A stretch of 64,000 bases of DNA, from contig CAJTMR010000005.1 in assembly GCA_910577325.1 (NCBI GenBank), forward strand, positions 26,981-90,980. Direction: 5' to 3'. Origin of the DNA: an uncultured Parabacteroides sp. (GTDB lineage Bacteria > Bacteroidota > Bacteroidia > Bacteroidales > Tannerellaceae). Below, in pieces: positions 1 through 9,724 of this stretch (its first letter is position 1; every line of letters starts with the position of its first letter). The position numbers and the translations under genes were made by a program. The notes beneath the pieces were generated by a model that worked only from the letters and a program-made list of their open reading frames with translations, made no database searches and was not told the DNA's origin.

Positions 1-1351
1 CAGTCTCACCGATCCAGCCTCCGATTCTAAAAGTTTTTCCTTTTTCAAGATCCGGGTGCATGAAAACTTCTTCTGTAGAAGGAAGATGAGCACGATAAGT
101 ATTAGCCAATTTACCAGCGTCTTCCGCTACATTCTGATCTACCTGTCTTGCTTTTTCAAACTTATCGATAGCTGCATAGTAAACAACTTTTGCCAATACG
201 TTATCATTCGGATAGATAGATTTGGCAGATTTAGCATACATATTACCGATCAGAATATACGGTGAACCGTAATCTGGATTGGTTTCGATTGCTTTCTGGC
301 AATACTGTCTTGCTTTTGACATATTGTTCTGTTCGAACAACAGGACACCGATCAAATAATAATCTTCAGCCTTTGAGACTGCATCGGTTTCCATGTTGGC
401 CGCTTCTTCAAAATATTTGATTGCCTTGTCATAATCCTTTGCTTTTACTGCCTGTTTTGCAATACCCAACGCAGCATCGGCACTCGGTTCAAGTTCATAA
501 GCGTATGCGGCAGCCGTATAGAATGCATCGATTTCCTGGCAACGGACACGTCTTAACATCGAAACAATTTCTTTCAAAGCATCCAAATTACCTTTGGCAG
601 CCTCAACCTTGGGAGCATACATACCCTGCAATGTCTCACAATCTGCAGCACCACTACCGGCAAATCCACCGTCGATTGCAGATTTATAAGTAGTCAGGTT
701 CTTCACCTCTTTCTCGTTATTTGCCGACTGGGCAGCCGCCAATTGATTCGCGATGATCTTGGAACATTTCAAATAGTCCTCCAAATAAGCTTCCTTGAAA
801 TTAGGATCAGCCAGCAACTGACGGTGAGATCCCATCATATACAAGGATACCCCCATTGCCTCGGTATTTTCTCCAAACTCATTAATCACTTCACCCAACC
901 AAGCGTAATACACTTTCGGGTCCGCATCATTACCCTTAAGGCGAATATAATCGGCTGCCTTACGAGCAACAATCCAGTCCTTTCCATACTTCCGATCATT
1001 ACCGAAATACTTCACACGCGTATCATAAACCTTCATCAAATCATCGATAAGAGCAGCTTTCTGAGCCGGGTCTTTCTCTGTATTGATTTTCCAGTCCATG
1101 ATTCTCACACCATACAGATAGATATCCTTATGAGCACCCGGACATTCAGTATAAGCCTGATGCCAAAATTCATAAGCATCCTTGAAATTTCCTGCTTTGG
1201 CGTAAGGTACAAACAAGCTGATATTGGTAATACAACGTACACTATCCTCACCAGATCCGAACGGAGTACCAGTATCCACACCTTTTTGTGCATAAGCTCC
1301 GAACGACATCATAGAACATCCGAGAGCCAACAATAATACTTTGATCTTCAT
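1..1351 (-). CDS. Secreted tetratricopeptide-repeat (TPR) protein, C-terminus beyond the window
   Basis: About 450 codons are visible and the frame is still open at base 1, so the 3' end is missing. The start at 1351 gives a clean signal peptide (MKIKVLLLALGC..., cleavage probably after GAYA, about residue 21). The mature part is helical. Around residues 290-400 there are TPR-like helix pairs such as AKDYDKAIKYFEEAANME and SKARQYCQKAIETNPDYG. TPR proteins act as protein-binding scaffolds, here probably in the periplasm or at the outer membrane. The gene starts 28 bp after the outer-membrane barrel gene on the same strand, so both are probably co-transcribed with coaX. The specific role is unknown. 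Confidence 0.75.
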   Translation of the reverse strand, partial: MKIKVLLLALGCSMMSFGAYAQKGVDTGTPFGSGEDSVRCITNISLFVPYAKAGNFKDAYEFWHQAYTECPGAHKDIYLYGVRIMDWKINTEKDPAQKAALIDDLMKVYDTRVKYFGNDRKYGKDWIVARKAADYIRLKGNDADPKVYYAWLGEVINEFGENTEAMGVSLYMMGSHRQLLADPNFKEAYLEDYLKCSKIIANQLAAAQSANNEKEVKNLTTYKSAIDGGFAGSGAADCETLQGMYAPKVEAAKGNLDALKEIVSMLRRVRCQEIDAFYTAAAYAYELEPSADAALGIAKQAVKAKDYDKAIKYFEEAANMETDAVSKAEDYYLIGVLLFEQNNMSKARQYCQKAIETNPDYGSPYILIGNMYAKSAKSIYPNDNVLAKVVYYAAIDKFEKARQVDQNVAEDAGKLANTYRAHLPSTEEVFMHPDLEKGKTFRIGGWIGET

Positions 1352-1379
1352 ATCTATTTCTATTAAAGTTAACTATTTA

Positions 1380-2669
1380 TTAATCGACTTTTCTCTTAAA
1401 GAACCATAACTCATTAAATGTATAGTTCACTGTAAAACGGAAATATTGTTCATCAATCATACCCACCTTGGTTTCCGGTTTCTTTCTCATATACTCAAAT
1501 GAGATATTAATCAACGAACGATTATCAATCAAAGGCAATCCCAAACCGACACTTGCACCAATCTCGTTATAACCGTCGCCAGAAGGATTTACATCCGTCC
1601 GATTCATACGCAAATAAGAATTACCATAATGGATACCAGCACGATAAGCAATCCGGTTAAAATATGATTTACGCATATAATCCGGTATATATTCGCCACC
1701 TACAGCAACCCGGTAACGATTTCTGAAATTACCTTTCTCACCAAAGTAAAGCATTTTTCCCCAATCCTCATAGGAAAAATCAACTGCTAACGTTAATTTA
1801 TTTTGTTTCACATAAGAAAGACCTGCTCCGTACTTGTTCGGGAGTCCGAATTCCTTACCTGAGATAGTATCGGAAGAGATGATCTCATCCACATATCCAT
1901 TAGCCGTCAATGTTTCCGTATAATTATAGGAATCGGCATTCAAGACTTTTTTAGGAGAAAACACCAACCCTAATGTTACACTTTCCGTTTTACTAAAAGG
2001 ATGAGTGTATTGTAGTCCGAAGTCCATTATCAGATCTCTGACCCTCAACTCCTGGCTACGGGATGTATTATAAGCATCTGAACCTTCCGCCGACATATTA
2101 ATCAATTGCGAATGCTTGATATTTCCAAACAGAAAACCAAAGTTAGCCCCCACAGCCAAACGTTTTTTCCAGATATCCACAGAGATACCACCATATAAAT
2201 CACTCAAACCGCCCGAGCCGTTATAAGTTTCCGTAAATGTTACCCCTTTGTCATTACGCAAAGCACCGAACTTATAACCGACATAAGAATAGGGCAATAA
2301 ACCGAAACTCAAGGCGATCCGGCGATGAACAGGAAACTGCATTGCGATATATTCCACATTTCCGTTAATGTCGTTCTGGCGGGCATTTCCGTCATCGAAC
2401 CATGACAACTGACCGGCTATACCAAAATCAAAGAGAAATGTGAGGGAGTCCATACAACTGTATGACGCCGGATTCATCGGATTTATTTGTTTTGACGAAC
2501 GTAATCCGTAACCAACGCCCCCCATGGCTCGACCTGCGCCGAACGAACGTTCTCCCAAATCACCATATCCGAAGCGGGTATAAGGTGAATTTGTATTGTT
2601 TTGCGCCATCAAAGGCAACAGTATGAATATAAGAACGCTTGTTATTAATACCTTATTAATTCTCAACAT
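1380..2669 (-). CDS. Outer-membrane beta-barrel protein (FadL/OmpP1- or PorV-like fold)
   Basis: 429 aa. Residues 1-22 form a signal peptide ending ...LLPLMAQ. The mature N-terminus carries YTRFGYGDLGERSF, AGRAMGGVGYGLR and NPMNPASYS, a style seen in Bacteroidetes FadL/OmpP1-like and PorV-like barrels. The rest alternates polar and aromatic residues, as in long beta-strands. The start codon lies inside the end of coaX (14-bp overlap), so the two are translationally coupled. I cannot assign a transported substrate. A channel for hydrophobic compounds or a structural barrel are both possible. Confidence 0.7.
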   Translation of the reverse strand: MLRINKVLITSVLIFILLPLMAQNNTNSPYTRFGYGDLGERSFGAGRAMGGVGYGLRSSKQINPMNPASYSCMDSLTFLFDFGIAGQLSWFDDGNARQNDINGNVEYIAMQFPVHRRIALSFGLLPYSYVGYKFGALRNDKGVTFTETYNGSGGLSDLYGGISVDIWKKRLAVGANFGFLFGNIKHSQLINMSAEGSDAYNTSRSQELRVRDLIMDFGLQYTHPFSKTESVTLGLVFSPKKVLNADSYNYTETLTANGYVDEIISSDTISGKEFGLPNKYGAGLSYVKQNKLTLAVDFSYEDWGKMLYFGEKGNFRNRYRVAVGGEYIPDYMRKSYFNRIAYRAGIHYGNSYLRMNRTDVNPSGDGYNEIGASVGLGLPLIDNRSLINISFEYMRKKPETKVGMIDEQYFRFTVNYTFNELWFFKRKVD

Positions 2670-3384
2670 TATACTCTAAGATTCTGTTTAATCCTGTCAA
2701 CACTAAATTAATGTCTGCAAAGATGGAGTTTTTTAGCCGTCTTTCAAAATAAAACGAATGACCACCTGTTAAAAAAACCAAAAGGTTAGGATATTTTAGC
2801 CGAAGCGTTTCGATATACCCATCCATCTCGCACACTATGCCATTTACTACTCCAGCCTGAATCGCTGTTTCCGTATCCGTTCCGACCAAGGGGACCTCCT
2901 CCTGTTCGGTCACCAGAGGCAATTTCTTCGTAAACTGGTTCAATGCCCTGAACCGTGTCGTCATACCGGGCGAAATATTCCCACCCAAATAAGAACCGGA
3001 AGCATCGACCAATTCGTATGTAATAGCTGTTCCGGCATCGATCACCAGCAAGTCCTTTCCGGGTTGCAGATAATTAGCCCCGACAGCGGCAGCCAACCTG
3101 TCTCTACCCAACGTTTCCGGTGTTTTATATCGCACCTTAATCGGAAGAGACACCGTTTCATCCAAAAACACAAAATTCCGTAGATTGCGTTCCAGATATG
3201 CAACCAATTCGTCATCTTTATCTATCACTGTCGAGAATATGCCTTTCGTCAACGGATATTCTTTAAAGATAAAAGAAATGACTTCCTTGTCGAATTCCTT
3301 AAACACAAAAGAAGCCTCCATCCGGCCCATATTGTATACAGCCACCTTCGATGATGTGTTTCCTTGTTCTATAATGAGATTCAC
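2656..3384 (-). CDS. coaX: Type III pantothenate kinase
   Basis: Phosphorylates pantothenate in the first step of coenzyme A synthesis, in the cytoplasm. I place the start at a GTG (3384), which gives 242 aa beginning MNLIIEQGNTSSK, the usual N-terminus of Bacteroidetes CoaX with its phosphate-binding loop. An in-frame ATG 111 bp upstream would add a hydrophobic stretch (LFLSCFFILCAFDM...) that crosses the terminator of the neighbouring gene, so it is rejected. Other ASKHA-type motifs are LLVIDAGTAITYELVD, GGNISPGM and VFLTGGHSFYFE. It is the first gene of an apparent operon with the barrel and TPR genes, although their products are unrelated to CoA synthesis. Confidence 0.9.
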   Translation of the reverse strand: MNLIIEQGNTSSKVAVYNMGRMEASFVFKEFDKEVISFIFKEYPLTKGIFSTVIDKDDELVAYLERNLRNFVFLDETVSLPIKVRYKTPETLGRDRLAAAVGANYLQPGKDLLVIDAGTAITYELVDASGSYLGGNISPGMTTRFRALNQFTKKLPLVTEQEEVPLVGTDTETAIQAGVVNGIVCEMDGYIETLRLKYPNLLVFLTGGHSFYFERRLKNSIFADINLVLTGLNRILEYNVEN

Positions 3385-3453
3385 CTGTCTGAATTTTTCC
3401 GCAAAGAAAAACAAAAATGATGAGATAACAGACATATCGAAGGCACAAAGTAT

Positions 3454-3487
3454 AAAAAAACAGGAAAGGAATAATTTCCTCTCCTGT
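3454..3487 (-). terminator. Intrinsic terminator after the GH2 gene
   Basis: Two 12-nt arms (3460-3471 and 3476-3487) pair with one mismatch around a 4-nt loop. On the minus strand they are followed by seven T (3454-3460). The hairpin sits 25 bp past the stop of the beta-galactosidase gene and before coaX. Confidence 0.8.
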
Positions 3488-3511
3488 TCCATCATATAAT
3501 ATAAAACTCAA

Positions 3512-6500
3512 TTAATCAGCCAAAATCACCAATTCTGCACCCGATGCGAAATCCTGCCCGCGCTGCTCGCTTAATGCTGTGAAACGAATATAACGGGCTT
3601 TAACCGGTTTCTCGAATAATACCTTCTTTTCTTTCAAGTTATTTTCAAACGCACCTTTAAGGATCGGTTCACCCCAATTCTTACCATCTTGACTGACACT
3701 GATCGAATAATCCTTGATATTACCGTTCGATCCGTCCTGCCGAGGAAGGAATGAAAACCCTTTGATCTGTTTTATTTCTCCAGCATCCAGATCGACCCAA
3801 TGCGGATATTTGGCAACGGTAACGGAAAACATGGTATGCCAGATTGTATTCGGATCGCCATCCGTCAAATTCTTGGCATCTCCGTAACCAGACTCTTCGC
3901 TGCTTGTATAGATCACTTCCGTCTGGATACTTTCGATTTTACTGAATGAAGCCGTTGCATTGATTTTAGGATTATCCTTAAACCAAGCTTTTACCGTACC
4001 ACCATTACGGAAAGGTATAGCTTCCGTGTATTCCTCCGCTTTTCCTTTTCCATCGATTGCATAACAGATCACCGCACCTTTACGAGCCGAAGAAAGTTCC
4101 ACAGCCCCGGCGCGATTGCGCATGATTGTCAATGGCATTTCTCCGGCAACCGCCACATTCGCAATAGTTGTCAAGTCTTTTCCGGCAGGACGGATTATAA
4201 AGCCCATATCATGATGTCCGGCAAAGACGCGATCCTGTTCCAACGGTCCGCCTTGTCCGCAACTGTTACCTCCCAATCCGGTCACAGCCGCATCCAAATG
4301 CAGATAGGTATCGCCCGCAACCGGCAATTGATAAGGATGCGGAGCTAAAATCATATCCAAAGCGGAATATTGAAGAGCCGATGCCGACAAACGATCAGAA
4401 GCGACAAACACAGCCCCTTCGCCGGCTGCATTGGTCAATGCGCACCAACGTACATCCTCGTGGTTAGCCATATCCTGCGGCTTTGGGAAATTCACGAACT
4501 CACCTGCCACCGTATTCTTATGTTGCTCGATAAACTGCCCGCTCTTACGATCGGCATAGTTGTCGACCGGACCACGTCCGTAATAAGTAAAATCGGCATA
4601 TTGCTGGGGGACTTTCATTACATAGCCCAGGCGCGGCAGCACCAAGCTCGGACGGTTGGAAGTGACACTCGATTGCAATTCGATAGAACCGTCAGGATAA
4701 ATAGTCCAGATTTGATTCGTGGTAAACTTGAAATCACTTTCACCGAATTTCTTATCCGTAAGTTCTTCGATGCTGTTCTTTCCCGTACTGGTCCCGCCTT
4801 TGATCTTCGCACCGTTCGGAGCCTGCGACTCAACAGTGAAAGCCAGAACCACCGTACCATCTTTTCTTTCCAGTACCGTACTGTTCGTTGCCCGGTGATG
4901 CAAATTATGCAAACCATGTTCAAACCATTGAGAATAAAACCAGTTGTCATTATTGGTAAAAGCACGCAAAGCATCGAGTTTCGGACCGTTCCCATCGGCA
5001 ATAATCGTCTTGCCTCCGTATGCCAGACTATAAATCGTACCTGTCGCCATGTCGAATTTGGCTACAAAGTTATCGCCAGTCACCGTTTTAATCGAAGCAT
5101 CCGAATCATCCAACTTTACTTTTCCGGCAGAAGCCGTCACAGCACTGATGGAAGGACGAGCTATCGCTTCCTGCAATAACATTTGTTCTTCCGCCATCAC
5201 AAACCCCTTTTCAGCCCACGGCATATTATCTTTAAGCAGGAACTGAATTTTTACAAAATACTCAGAATCATTCTTCAACTTGTCAAAAGGTACAGGAATT
5301 GCCACTTTCGCCCTGGTACGGGCCGGAATCGTCCCGGAATTGACCAAACCGGATCGAACTTCCTTCCCGTTCTCATAAAGAGACCATTTCACATCATAAT
5401 CCGAAAGATCTTGGAAATAGTATTTATTGAATATCTCAAAAATGCCTTTTGAAACATCAAGAGCTTTCACACCAATATGCTGATACACCTTTTTCACTTC
5501 GTAATATTGTGGCTTTGGTTCAAGATCACCGAACACAATGCCATTCATCACAAACTGTCCGTCATTCGGAGTATCCCCGAAATCCCCACCATAAGCCAGA
5601 TAGCGTTCACCGGTCTTTTTGTCATAGTTGTACATTGATTGGTCCACCCAATCCCAGATAGCACCGCCACAGAAGAAATTTGTCGATTCTATCGCCTCCC
5701 AGTAATCCACCAGGTTACCGCAGGCGTTCCCCATAGAATGAGCATATTCGGAAATATGGAACGGGTATTTGATATCATAATCACCTTTCACCGCACCCCG
5801 TGTCCAACCGATAGACGGATATTGGTTGGATCCCATATCCACGATATCATTATTACGCTCATATTGGACCGGGCGGGATTTATCCACCAGCTTCAACGCA
5901 TCATAGGCGGCCACGAAGTTTTCACCCGGTCCCGCTTCATTACCCAGCGACCAGATCACGATAGACGGATTGTTGATATTCGCATGAACCATTTCCATCA
6001 CACGTGCGACATGCGCCTTTTTCCATTCCGCCGGATGTGAAAGGGATGCAGCCCCGTAATAATATTCATGCGACTCGATATTGGCTTCGTCTTCCAGATA
6101 AAGACCATATTTATTACATAAGAAATACCAGTAAGGATCGTCCGGATAATGCGAATTACGCACATGGTTGATATTGGCACGTTTCATCAGCATCACCTCT
6201 TTTTCCATCATATCGCGCGTGATGGCATGTCCGACTGCCGGATTCGATTCATGACGGTTCACGCCTTTCAGCTTGACGGTCTTACCATTTATATAATAGT
6301 AACGTCCTGCCTGCCCGAATTCATCTTCTTCAGCCGGTGTATCTTTGATTTCCACTTTGCGGAAACCTACAATAGTCGAAACGGTTTCTACCGTTTTGCC
6401 CTTAGCATTTTTCAACTCCGCCACCAGCGTATAACGATACGGGAACTCTGCCGACCATTTGTTAGGAGCCTTCACATTCAATAAAGCCTGCGTAGTTCGC

Positions 6501-7543
6501 GTCTGGCCAGGATTTACGACCTCTACCGTTGCCGAGGCCGCCACATTATCGACTTTCGTGTTCTCATCCGAATACAGTTTGTTGGCATACAGCGTATATG
6601 CCAACTTATATCCTTTAGCAGCTTTCTTACTCAGGTTCCGTACATCGGCCGAGATCGCCAGCGAACCATCCGTATAGGCTGCATCCAAATCGGGAATCAC
6701 GATCAGGTCGCGAACGTGTACTTTCGGAGCTGAATAAAGAGCGACCGTCCGGAAGATACCCGGCAGACGGAACATATCCTGTGCCTCCAGGAAGGAAGCG
6801 TCTGAACTACGATAAACTTCCGCAGCCACCACATTTGTCCCTTTACGGAGATAAGGAGTAATATTGAAATTCGCCGTATTACGGGAATTTTTGGAAAAAC
6901 CGACATATTGACCGTTGATCCAAAGATAGAAGAAAGAATCGACTCCATCAAAGCTGATAAAGACTTCGCGTCCGTCCCAATCCTGCGGAACCTCAAAATC
7001 ACGACGGAAAGAACCGACTTCATTCCGGTGCTTGTAAGTCGTCCAGTTTGCCGGCGGAGTACGCATCACCCCCCCGCGCCAGTCGTCTACCGCCACTTTA
7101 TGCCGGAAGATTACCGGCTGGTTCACATAGATCGGAACTCCATATTTCAGGCTGCCGTCTTTCTGGACTCCGTAAATATTCCAACTGGAAGGAACCGGGA
7201 TATTATCCCAGCCGGACACATCGAACTCCGTCTTATAGAATTCTTTCGGCCGTGAATCAGGATCAGGCGCCCAATTGAACTTCCAGTCTCCATCCAAAGA
7301 CTGCCAAAATCTGCTGTTTTCCGGCAATACTTTACGAGCGCTTTCCACATCCTGAAAAGGAAAAATATAAGCATGCGGTTGTTCTTTGTTCAGAGCCAGA
7401 CTCTCAGGAGACTCCCACTCTTTGCCTGTCGGTGCTTCCACCGGTCCGTAACTAAATCCCCCAAGCGGCAACTGATCAGCCATGCTATAAAAAGAAGCAC
7501 AACAAAGCGCTAAGGCTAACGAGATTTTTTTCATGATGTTCAT
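3512..7543 (-). CDS. Glycoside hydrolase family 2 beta-galactosidase with C-terminal F5/8-type (CBM32-like) domain
   Basis: 1343 aa, against about 1020 for LacZ. The signal peptide is MKKISLALALCC...SMA (ATG at 7543 or, equally plausible, 7534). The GH2 order is visible: sugar-binding domain (about 60-270), Ig-like domain, TIM barrel with acid/base E536 in SLGNEAG and nucleophile E599 in HISEYAHSMGN, then a LacZ small-chain domain with YYGRGPVDNYADRKSGQF. Residues from about 1205 form an F5/8 type C lectin-like domain (NLTDGDPNTIWHTMF... ARYIRFTAL). The enzyme probably removes terminal beta-galactose from glycans at the cell surface or in the periplasm. It has its own promoter and lies just downstream of a SusC/SusD operon whose glycan it probably helps degrade. 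Exact linkage specificity cannot be read from the sequence. Confidence 0.88.
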   Translation of the reverse strand: MNIMKKISLALALCCASFYSMADQLPLGGFSYGPVEAPTGKEWESPESLALNKEQPHAYIFPFQDVESARKVLPENSRFWQSLDGDWKFNWAPDPDSRPKEFYKTEFDVSGWDNIPVPSSWNIYGVQKDGSLKYGVPIYVNQPVIFRHKVAVDDWRGGVMRTPPANWTTYKHRNEVGSFRRDFEVPQDWDGREVFISFDGVDSFFYLWINGQYVGFSKNSRNTANFNITPYLRKGTNVVAAEVYRSSDASFLEAQDMFRLPGIFRTVALYSAPKVHVRDLIVIPDLDAAYTDGSLAISADVRNLSKKAAKGYKLAYTLYANKLYSDENTKVDNVAASATVEVVNPGQTRTTQALLNVKAPNKWSAEFPYRYTLVAELKNAKGKTVETVSTIVGFRKVEIKDTPAEEDEFGQAGRYYYINGKTVKLKGVNRHESNPAVGHAITRDMMEKEVMLMKRANINHVRNSHYPDDPYWYFLCNKYGLYLEDEANIESHEYYYGAASLSHPAEWKKAHVARVMEMVHANINNPSIVIWSLGNEAGPGENFVAAYDALKLVDKSRPVQYERNNDIVDMGSNQYPSIGWTRGAVKGDYDIKYPFHISEYAHSMGNACGNLVDYWEAIESTNFFCGGAIWDWVDQSMYNYDKKTGERYLAYGGDFGDTPNDGQFVMNGIVFGDLEPKPQYYEVKKVYQHIGVKALDVSKGIFEIFNKYYFQDLSDYDVKWSLYENGKEVRSGLVNSGTIPARTRAKVAIPVPFDKLKNDSEYFVKIQFLLKDNMPWAEKGFVMAEEQMLLQEAIARPSISAVTASAGKVKLDDSDASIKTVTGDNFVAKFDMATGTIYSLAYGGKTIIADGNGPKLDALRAFTNNDNWFYSQWFEHGLHNLHHRATNSTVLERKDGTVVLAFTVESQAPNGAKIKGGTSTGKNSIEELTDKKFGESDFKFTTNQIWTIYPDGSIELQSSVTSNRPSLVLPRLGYVMKVPQQYADFTYYGRGPVDNYADRKSGQFIEQHKNTVAGEFVNFPKPQDMANHEDVRWCALTNAAGEGAVFVASDRLSASALQYSALDMILAPHPYQLPVAGDTYLHLDAAVTGLGGNSCGQGGPLEQDRVFAGHHDMGFIIRPAGKDLTTIANVAVAGEMPLTIMRNRAGAVELSSARKGAVICYAIDGKGKAEEYTEAIPFRNGGTVKAWFKDNPKINATASFSKIESIQTEVIYTSSEESGYGDAKNLTDGDPNTIWHTMFSVTVAKYPHWVDLDAGEIKQIKGFSFLPRQDGSNGNIKDYSISVSQDGKNWGEPILKGAFENNLKEKKVLFEKPVKARYIRFTALSEQRGQDFASGAELVILAD

Positions 7544-7596
7544 TTTAGGAATAATATTTTTATTTGTGTATTGATTTCAAACACTCAAAATGTCCA

Positions 7597-7628
7597 CAAA
7601 TATACGCAATTTAGCTTCGAAAAAACAA
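7597..7628 (-). promoter_or_regulatory. Bacteroides-type promoter for the GH2 gene
   Basis: On the minus strand a -7 box TATATTTG (7597-7604) lies 21 bp from a -33 TTG (7626-7628). Transcription would start near 7590, about 47 bp before the start codon. Confidence 0.6.
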
Positions 7629-7842
7629 CTCTAACAACCGAAAATACATTACACTGTTTTTATCCTCAATTCCATTAAAGCCATCTCTTTTTTGCAAAAA
7701 AGCAAGCATCTAATTCCACTAAACACCCCGTATTGCCGGTCGGTACATCCGGATGTAAAAGGGAACTACACAGGATGTATGGCAACTAAAGTGCCCTGTC
7801 AGGCAATCAAAACACTTGATTTTTTTAATACTTAATGACAGA

Positions 7843-7879
7843 GAAAACGGAGGTGCGTCGAAAAGCCGTCACACCTCCG
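7843..7879 (-). terminator. Intrinsic terminator after susD
   Basis: Perfect 8-bp arms CGGAGGTG (7848-7855) and CACCTCCG (7872-7879). On the minus strand the hairpin is followed by TTTTC. It lies 34 bp past the susD stop codon and separates the susCD transcript from the GH2 gene. Confidence 0.75.
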
Positions 7880-7912
7880 TTACCGAAGTCTATCTCTTAA
7901 CAAGGAAATCTA

Positions 7913-9703
7913 TTATTCAACCCAAAATTCATTTTGAATCAAGTTCGGGTTATAAATCAAATCCTGTGTTGAAATCGGAGTATAATAGTATTTAGGATCG
8001 ACAAAGCTCCAACTTCCTACTTGTGAAATCATACGGATATGTCCCTTATTCCCTTCAGTAAGCGAATAGGTATTGCCTTCCAATATTTCAACTTGCAAAT
8101 TATATTTATCTTTATCCGCCTGCGGAATGGCATCCGCATCCGCCTTCGTCGCAACAATAGCATAATCAGGCAGTCCATCACCCGTCACATCCAGATAACC
8201 AGGTTCCAAATAAACTCCTTCCGGCACATTGGCAAGGAGTTTTCCACAACCCCAACGTCTCAAATCACCATAACGGAAACCTTCACACGCCAACTCAATA
8301 CGACGTTCGCGGCGTATTTCATAAACAGCCCCTTTCTGTGAAGAAGAAACATTCGGATAACGGTTTGCCTGAACCGGATCGATGTTGCTCAACCAACCAG
8401 CCAACGAAGCGCGCGGCATCCCCACACGATCACGTAACAAATTGACCGTCCGGTCTACATCATCCTGCGTCAACTCACCCAGTTCGGCTTTCGCTTCGGC
8501 ATACATCAACAACACTTCGGCATAACGGATCAAAGGAAGATCCGTATAAGAACTATTCCATGTTATTTGGTCGACTGCACGAGGCGAAAATTTCACCTGC
8601 GGATACCCACCCATCGTCAACTTCGGACGACACGGCTCCACTTTATCAGCCCGGACAAAACCCGGTGTCATAAAAGTCTGACGCATACGCGGGTCACGGT
8701 TCTCGAATACCTCCGTAAACTTTTTAGTCGCATAATCCGGCACATCCTGGAAGCGTTTCGTTTTTCCATCTTCCACGACCAAATAGTCTTCCATCAAATC
8801 ACGAGACATACTGGAATTGAAATCAAACAATAGTCCTCCGGCATTATGATAACGCCCCAAAGCCTTATCGTAATCTTCATAGATAATCATTTCTTTATTA
8901 TTACTCAAGTCTTGGCTGCAGAACAAAGCTTCATAAGCATCCATCTCACCGGATTTGCTTGTCGCCAACTCATACATCCCTGAATCCATAATCTTTTGAC
9001 AGGCCTCTACTGCGACTCTCAAAAAACGTTCCGAATCATTCAGTTTCAATTCCGAATGATATTTGCGCCAGCAACCTTCAGCCAAGGCGATACGAGCCTG
9101 CATTGCCAAAGCGCCATTTCTAAACCAACGGGTGCGGCTGGTTCCGTTCTTCATATAAGCGGCAGCAAAATCCAAATCCGCCATGACAGAGTCCACGACT
9201 AACGAACGAGGATCTTGTGTCTTATAAAGCAAATCCTTATCTGTTGTCTGCAAATCACGACTATACCAAGGGACATCCGAATAAGTCAATACTTTATCAT
9301 AATACAATTTAGCGCGGAACATACGAGCCAGACCTATATAATGGTTTATCTCGGCAGCATCACCTACCACTTTTCCGGTTCTTGCCAGCATAAAATTGAC
9401 ATTCCGGATCTTTTCCCAATTCCACACCTTTTGATTATCCGGATTCACTTCTCCACGCATCATGCTATAAATATCCTGGCTCTCCGTATAAATCATATTA
9501 TCGGAAGGCGCGTCCGTATAACCGGATGTGATATTTTCATACAGACCATTCGTATAGGCTTCCAAATCACTCACATTATTGAAAAAGCCATCTTCCGTTA
9601 TTGAAGTTTCCGGATATTTTTCCAGAAAAGAGTCGTTACATCCGCTTAGTCCCAAAAGGCCGATGCATCCGAACAGCCCTATTTTTATAGTATTCTTTAT
9701 CAT
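7913..9703 (-). CDS. SusD/RagB-family glycan-binding surface lipoprotein
   Basis: 596 aa. The lipoprotein signal MIKNTIKIGLFG...LSGC has its acylated Cys near residue 22, followed by NDSFLEKYPETSIT, the usual start of mature SusD proteins. Typical SusD blocks follow: LARMFRAKLYYDKVLTYSDVP, LPLIRYAEVLLMYAEAKAE, RRERRIELACEGFRYGDLRRW and the C-terminal NPNLIQNEFWVE. SusD forms the lid of the SusC transporter and captures oligosaccharide at the surface. It is 21 bp downstream of its susC partner. Glycan identity is not evident, but the adjacent beta-galactosidase suggests galactose-containing glycans. Confidence 0.93.
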   Translation of the reverse strand: MIKNTIKIGLFGCIGLLGLSGCNDSFLEKYPETSITEDGFFNNVSDLEAYTNGLYENITSGYTDAPSDNMIYTESQDIYSMMRGEVNPDNQKVWNWEKIRNVNFMLARTGKVVGDAAEINHYIGLARMFRAKLYYDKVLTYSDVPWYSRDLQTTDKDLLYKTQDPRSLVVDSVMADLDFAAAYMKNGTSRTRWFRNGALAMQARIALAEGCWRKYHSELKLNDSERFLRVAVEACQKIMDSGMYELATSKSGEMDAYEALFCSQDLSNNKEMIIYEDYDKALGRYHNAGGLLFDFNSSMSRDLMEDYLVVEDGKTKRFQDVPDYATKKFTEVFENRDPRMRQTFMTPGFVRADKVEPCRPKLTMGGYPQVKFSPRAVDQITWNSSYTDLPLIRYAEVLLMYAEAKAELGELTQDDVDRTVNLLRDRVGMPRASLAGWLSNIDPVQANRYPNVSSSQKGAVYEIRRERRIELACEGFRYGDLRRWGCGKLLANVPEGVYLEPGYLDVTGDGLPDYAIVATKADADAIPQADKDKYNLQVEILEGNTYSLTEGNKGHIRMISQVGSWSFVDPKYYYTPISTQDLIYNPNLIQNEFWVE

Positions 9704-9724
9704 AACTTTTCTGTTTTATTAAAT

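Larger units (their letters stand above)
7544..7912. other. Intergenic region between the GH2 gene and susD
   Basis: 369 bp, AT-rich. It holds the promoter of the GH2 gene (7597-7628) and the terminator of the susD gene (7843-7879). The middle part (about 7640-7840) shows no convincing gene or repeat to me. Confidence 0.6.

Noticed and set aside
743..1336. Long plus-strand open frame over the TPR gene
   Set aside because: It is the antisense shadow of a minus-strand gene with signal peptide and TPR units, and has no domain features of its own.
3385..3495. ATG-initiated N-terminal extension of CoaX
   Set aside because: It would overlap the GH2 terminator and add a hydrophobic segment that cytoplasmic CoaX lacks. 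The GTG at 3384 restores the family start.
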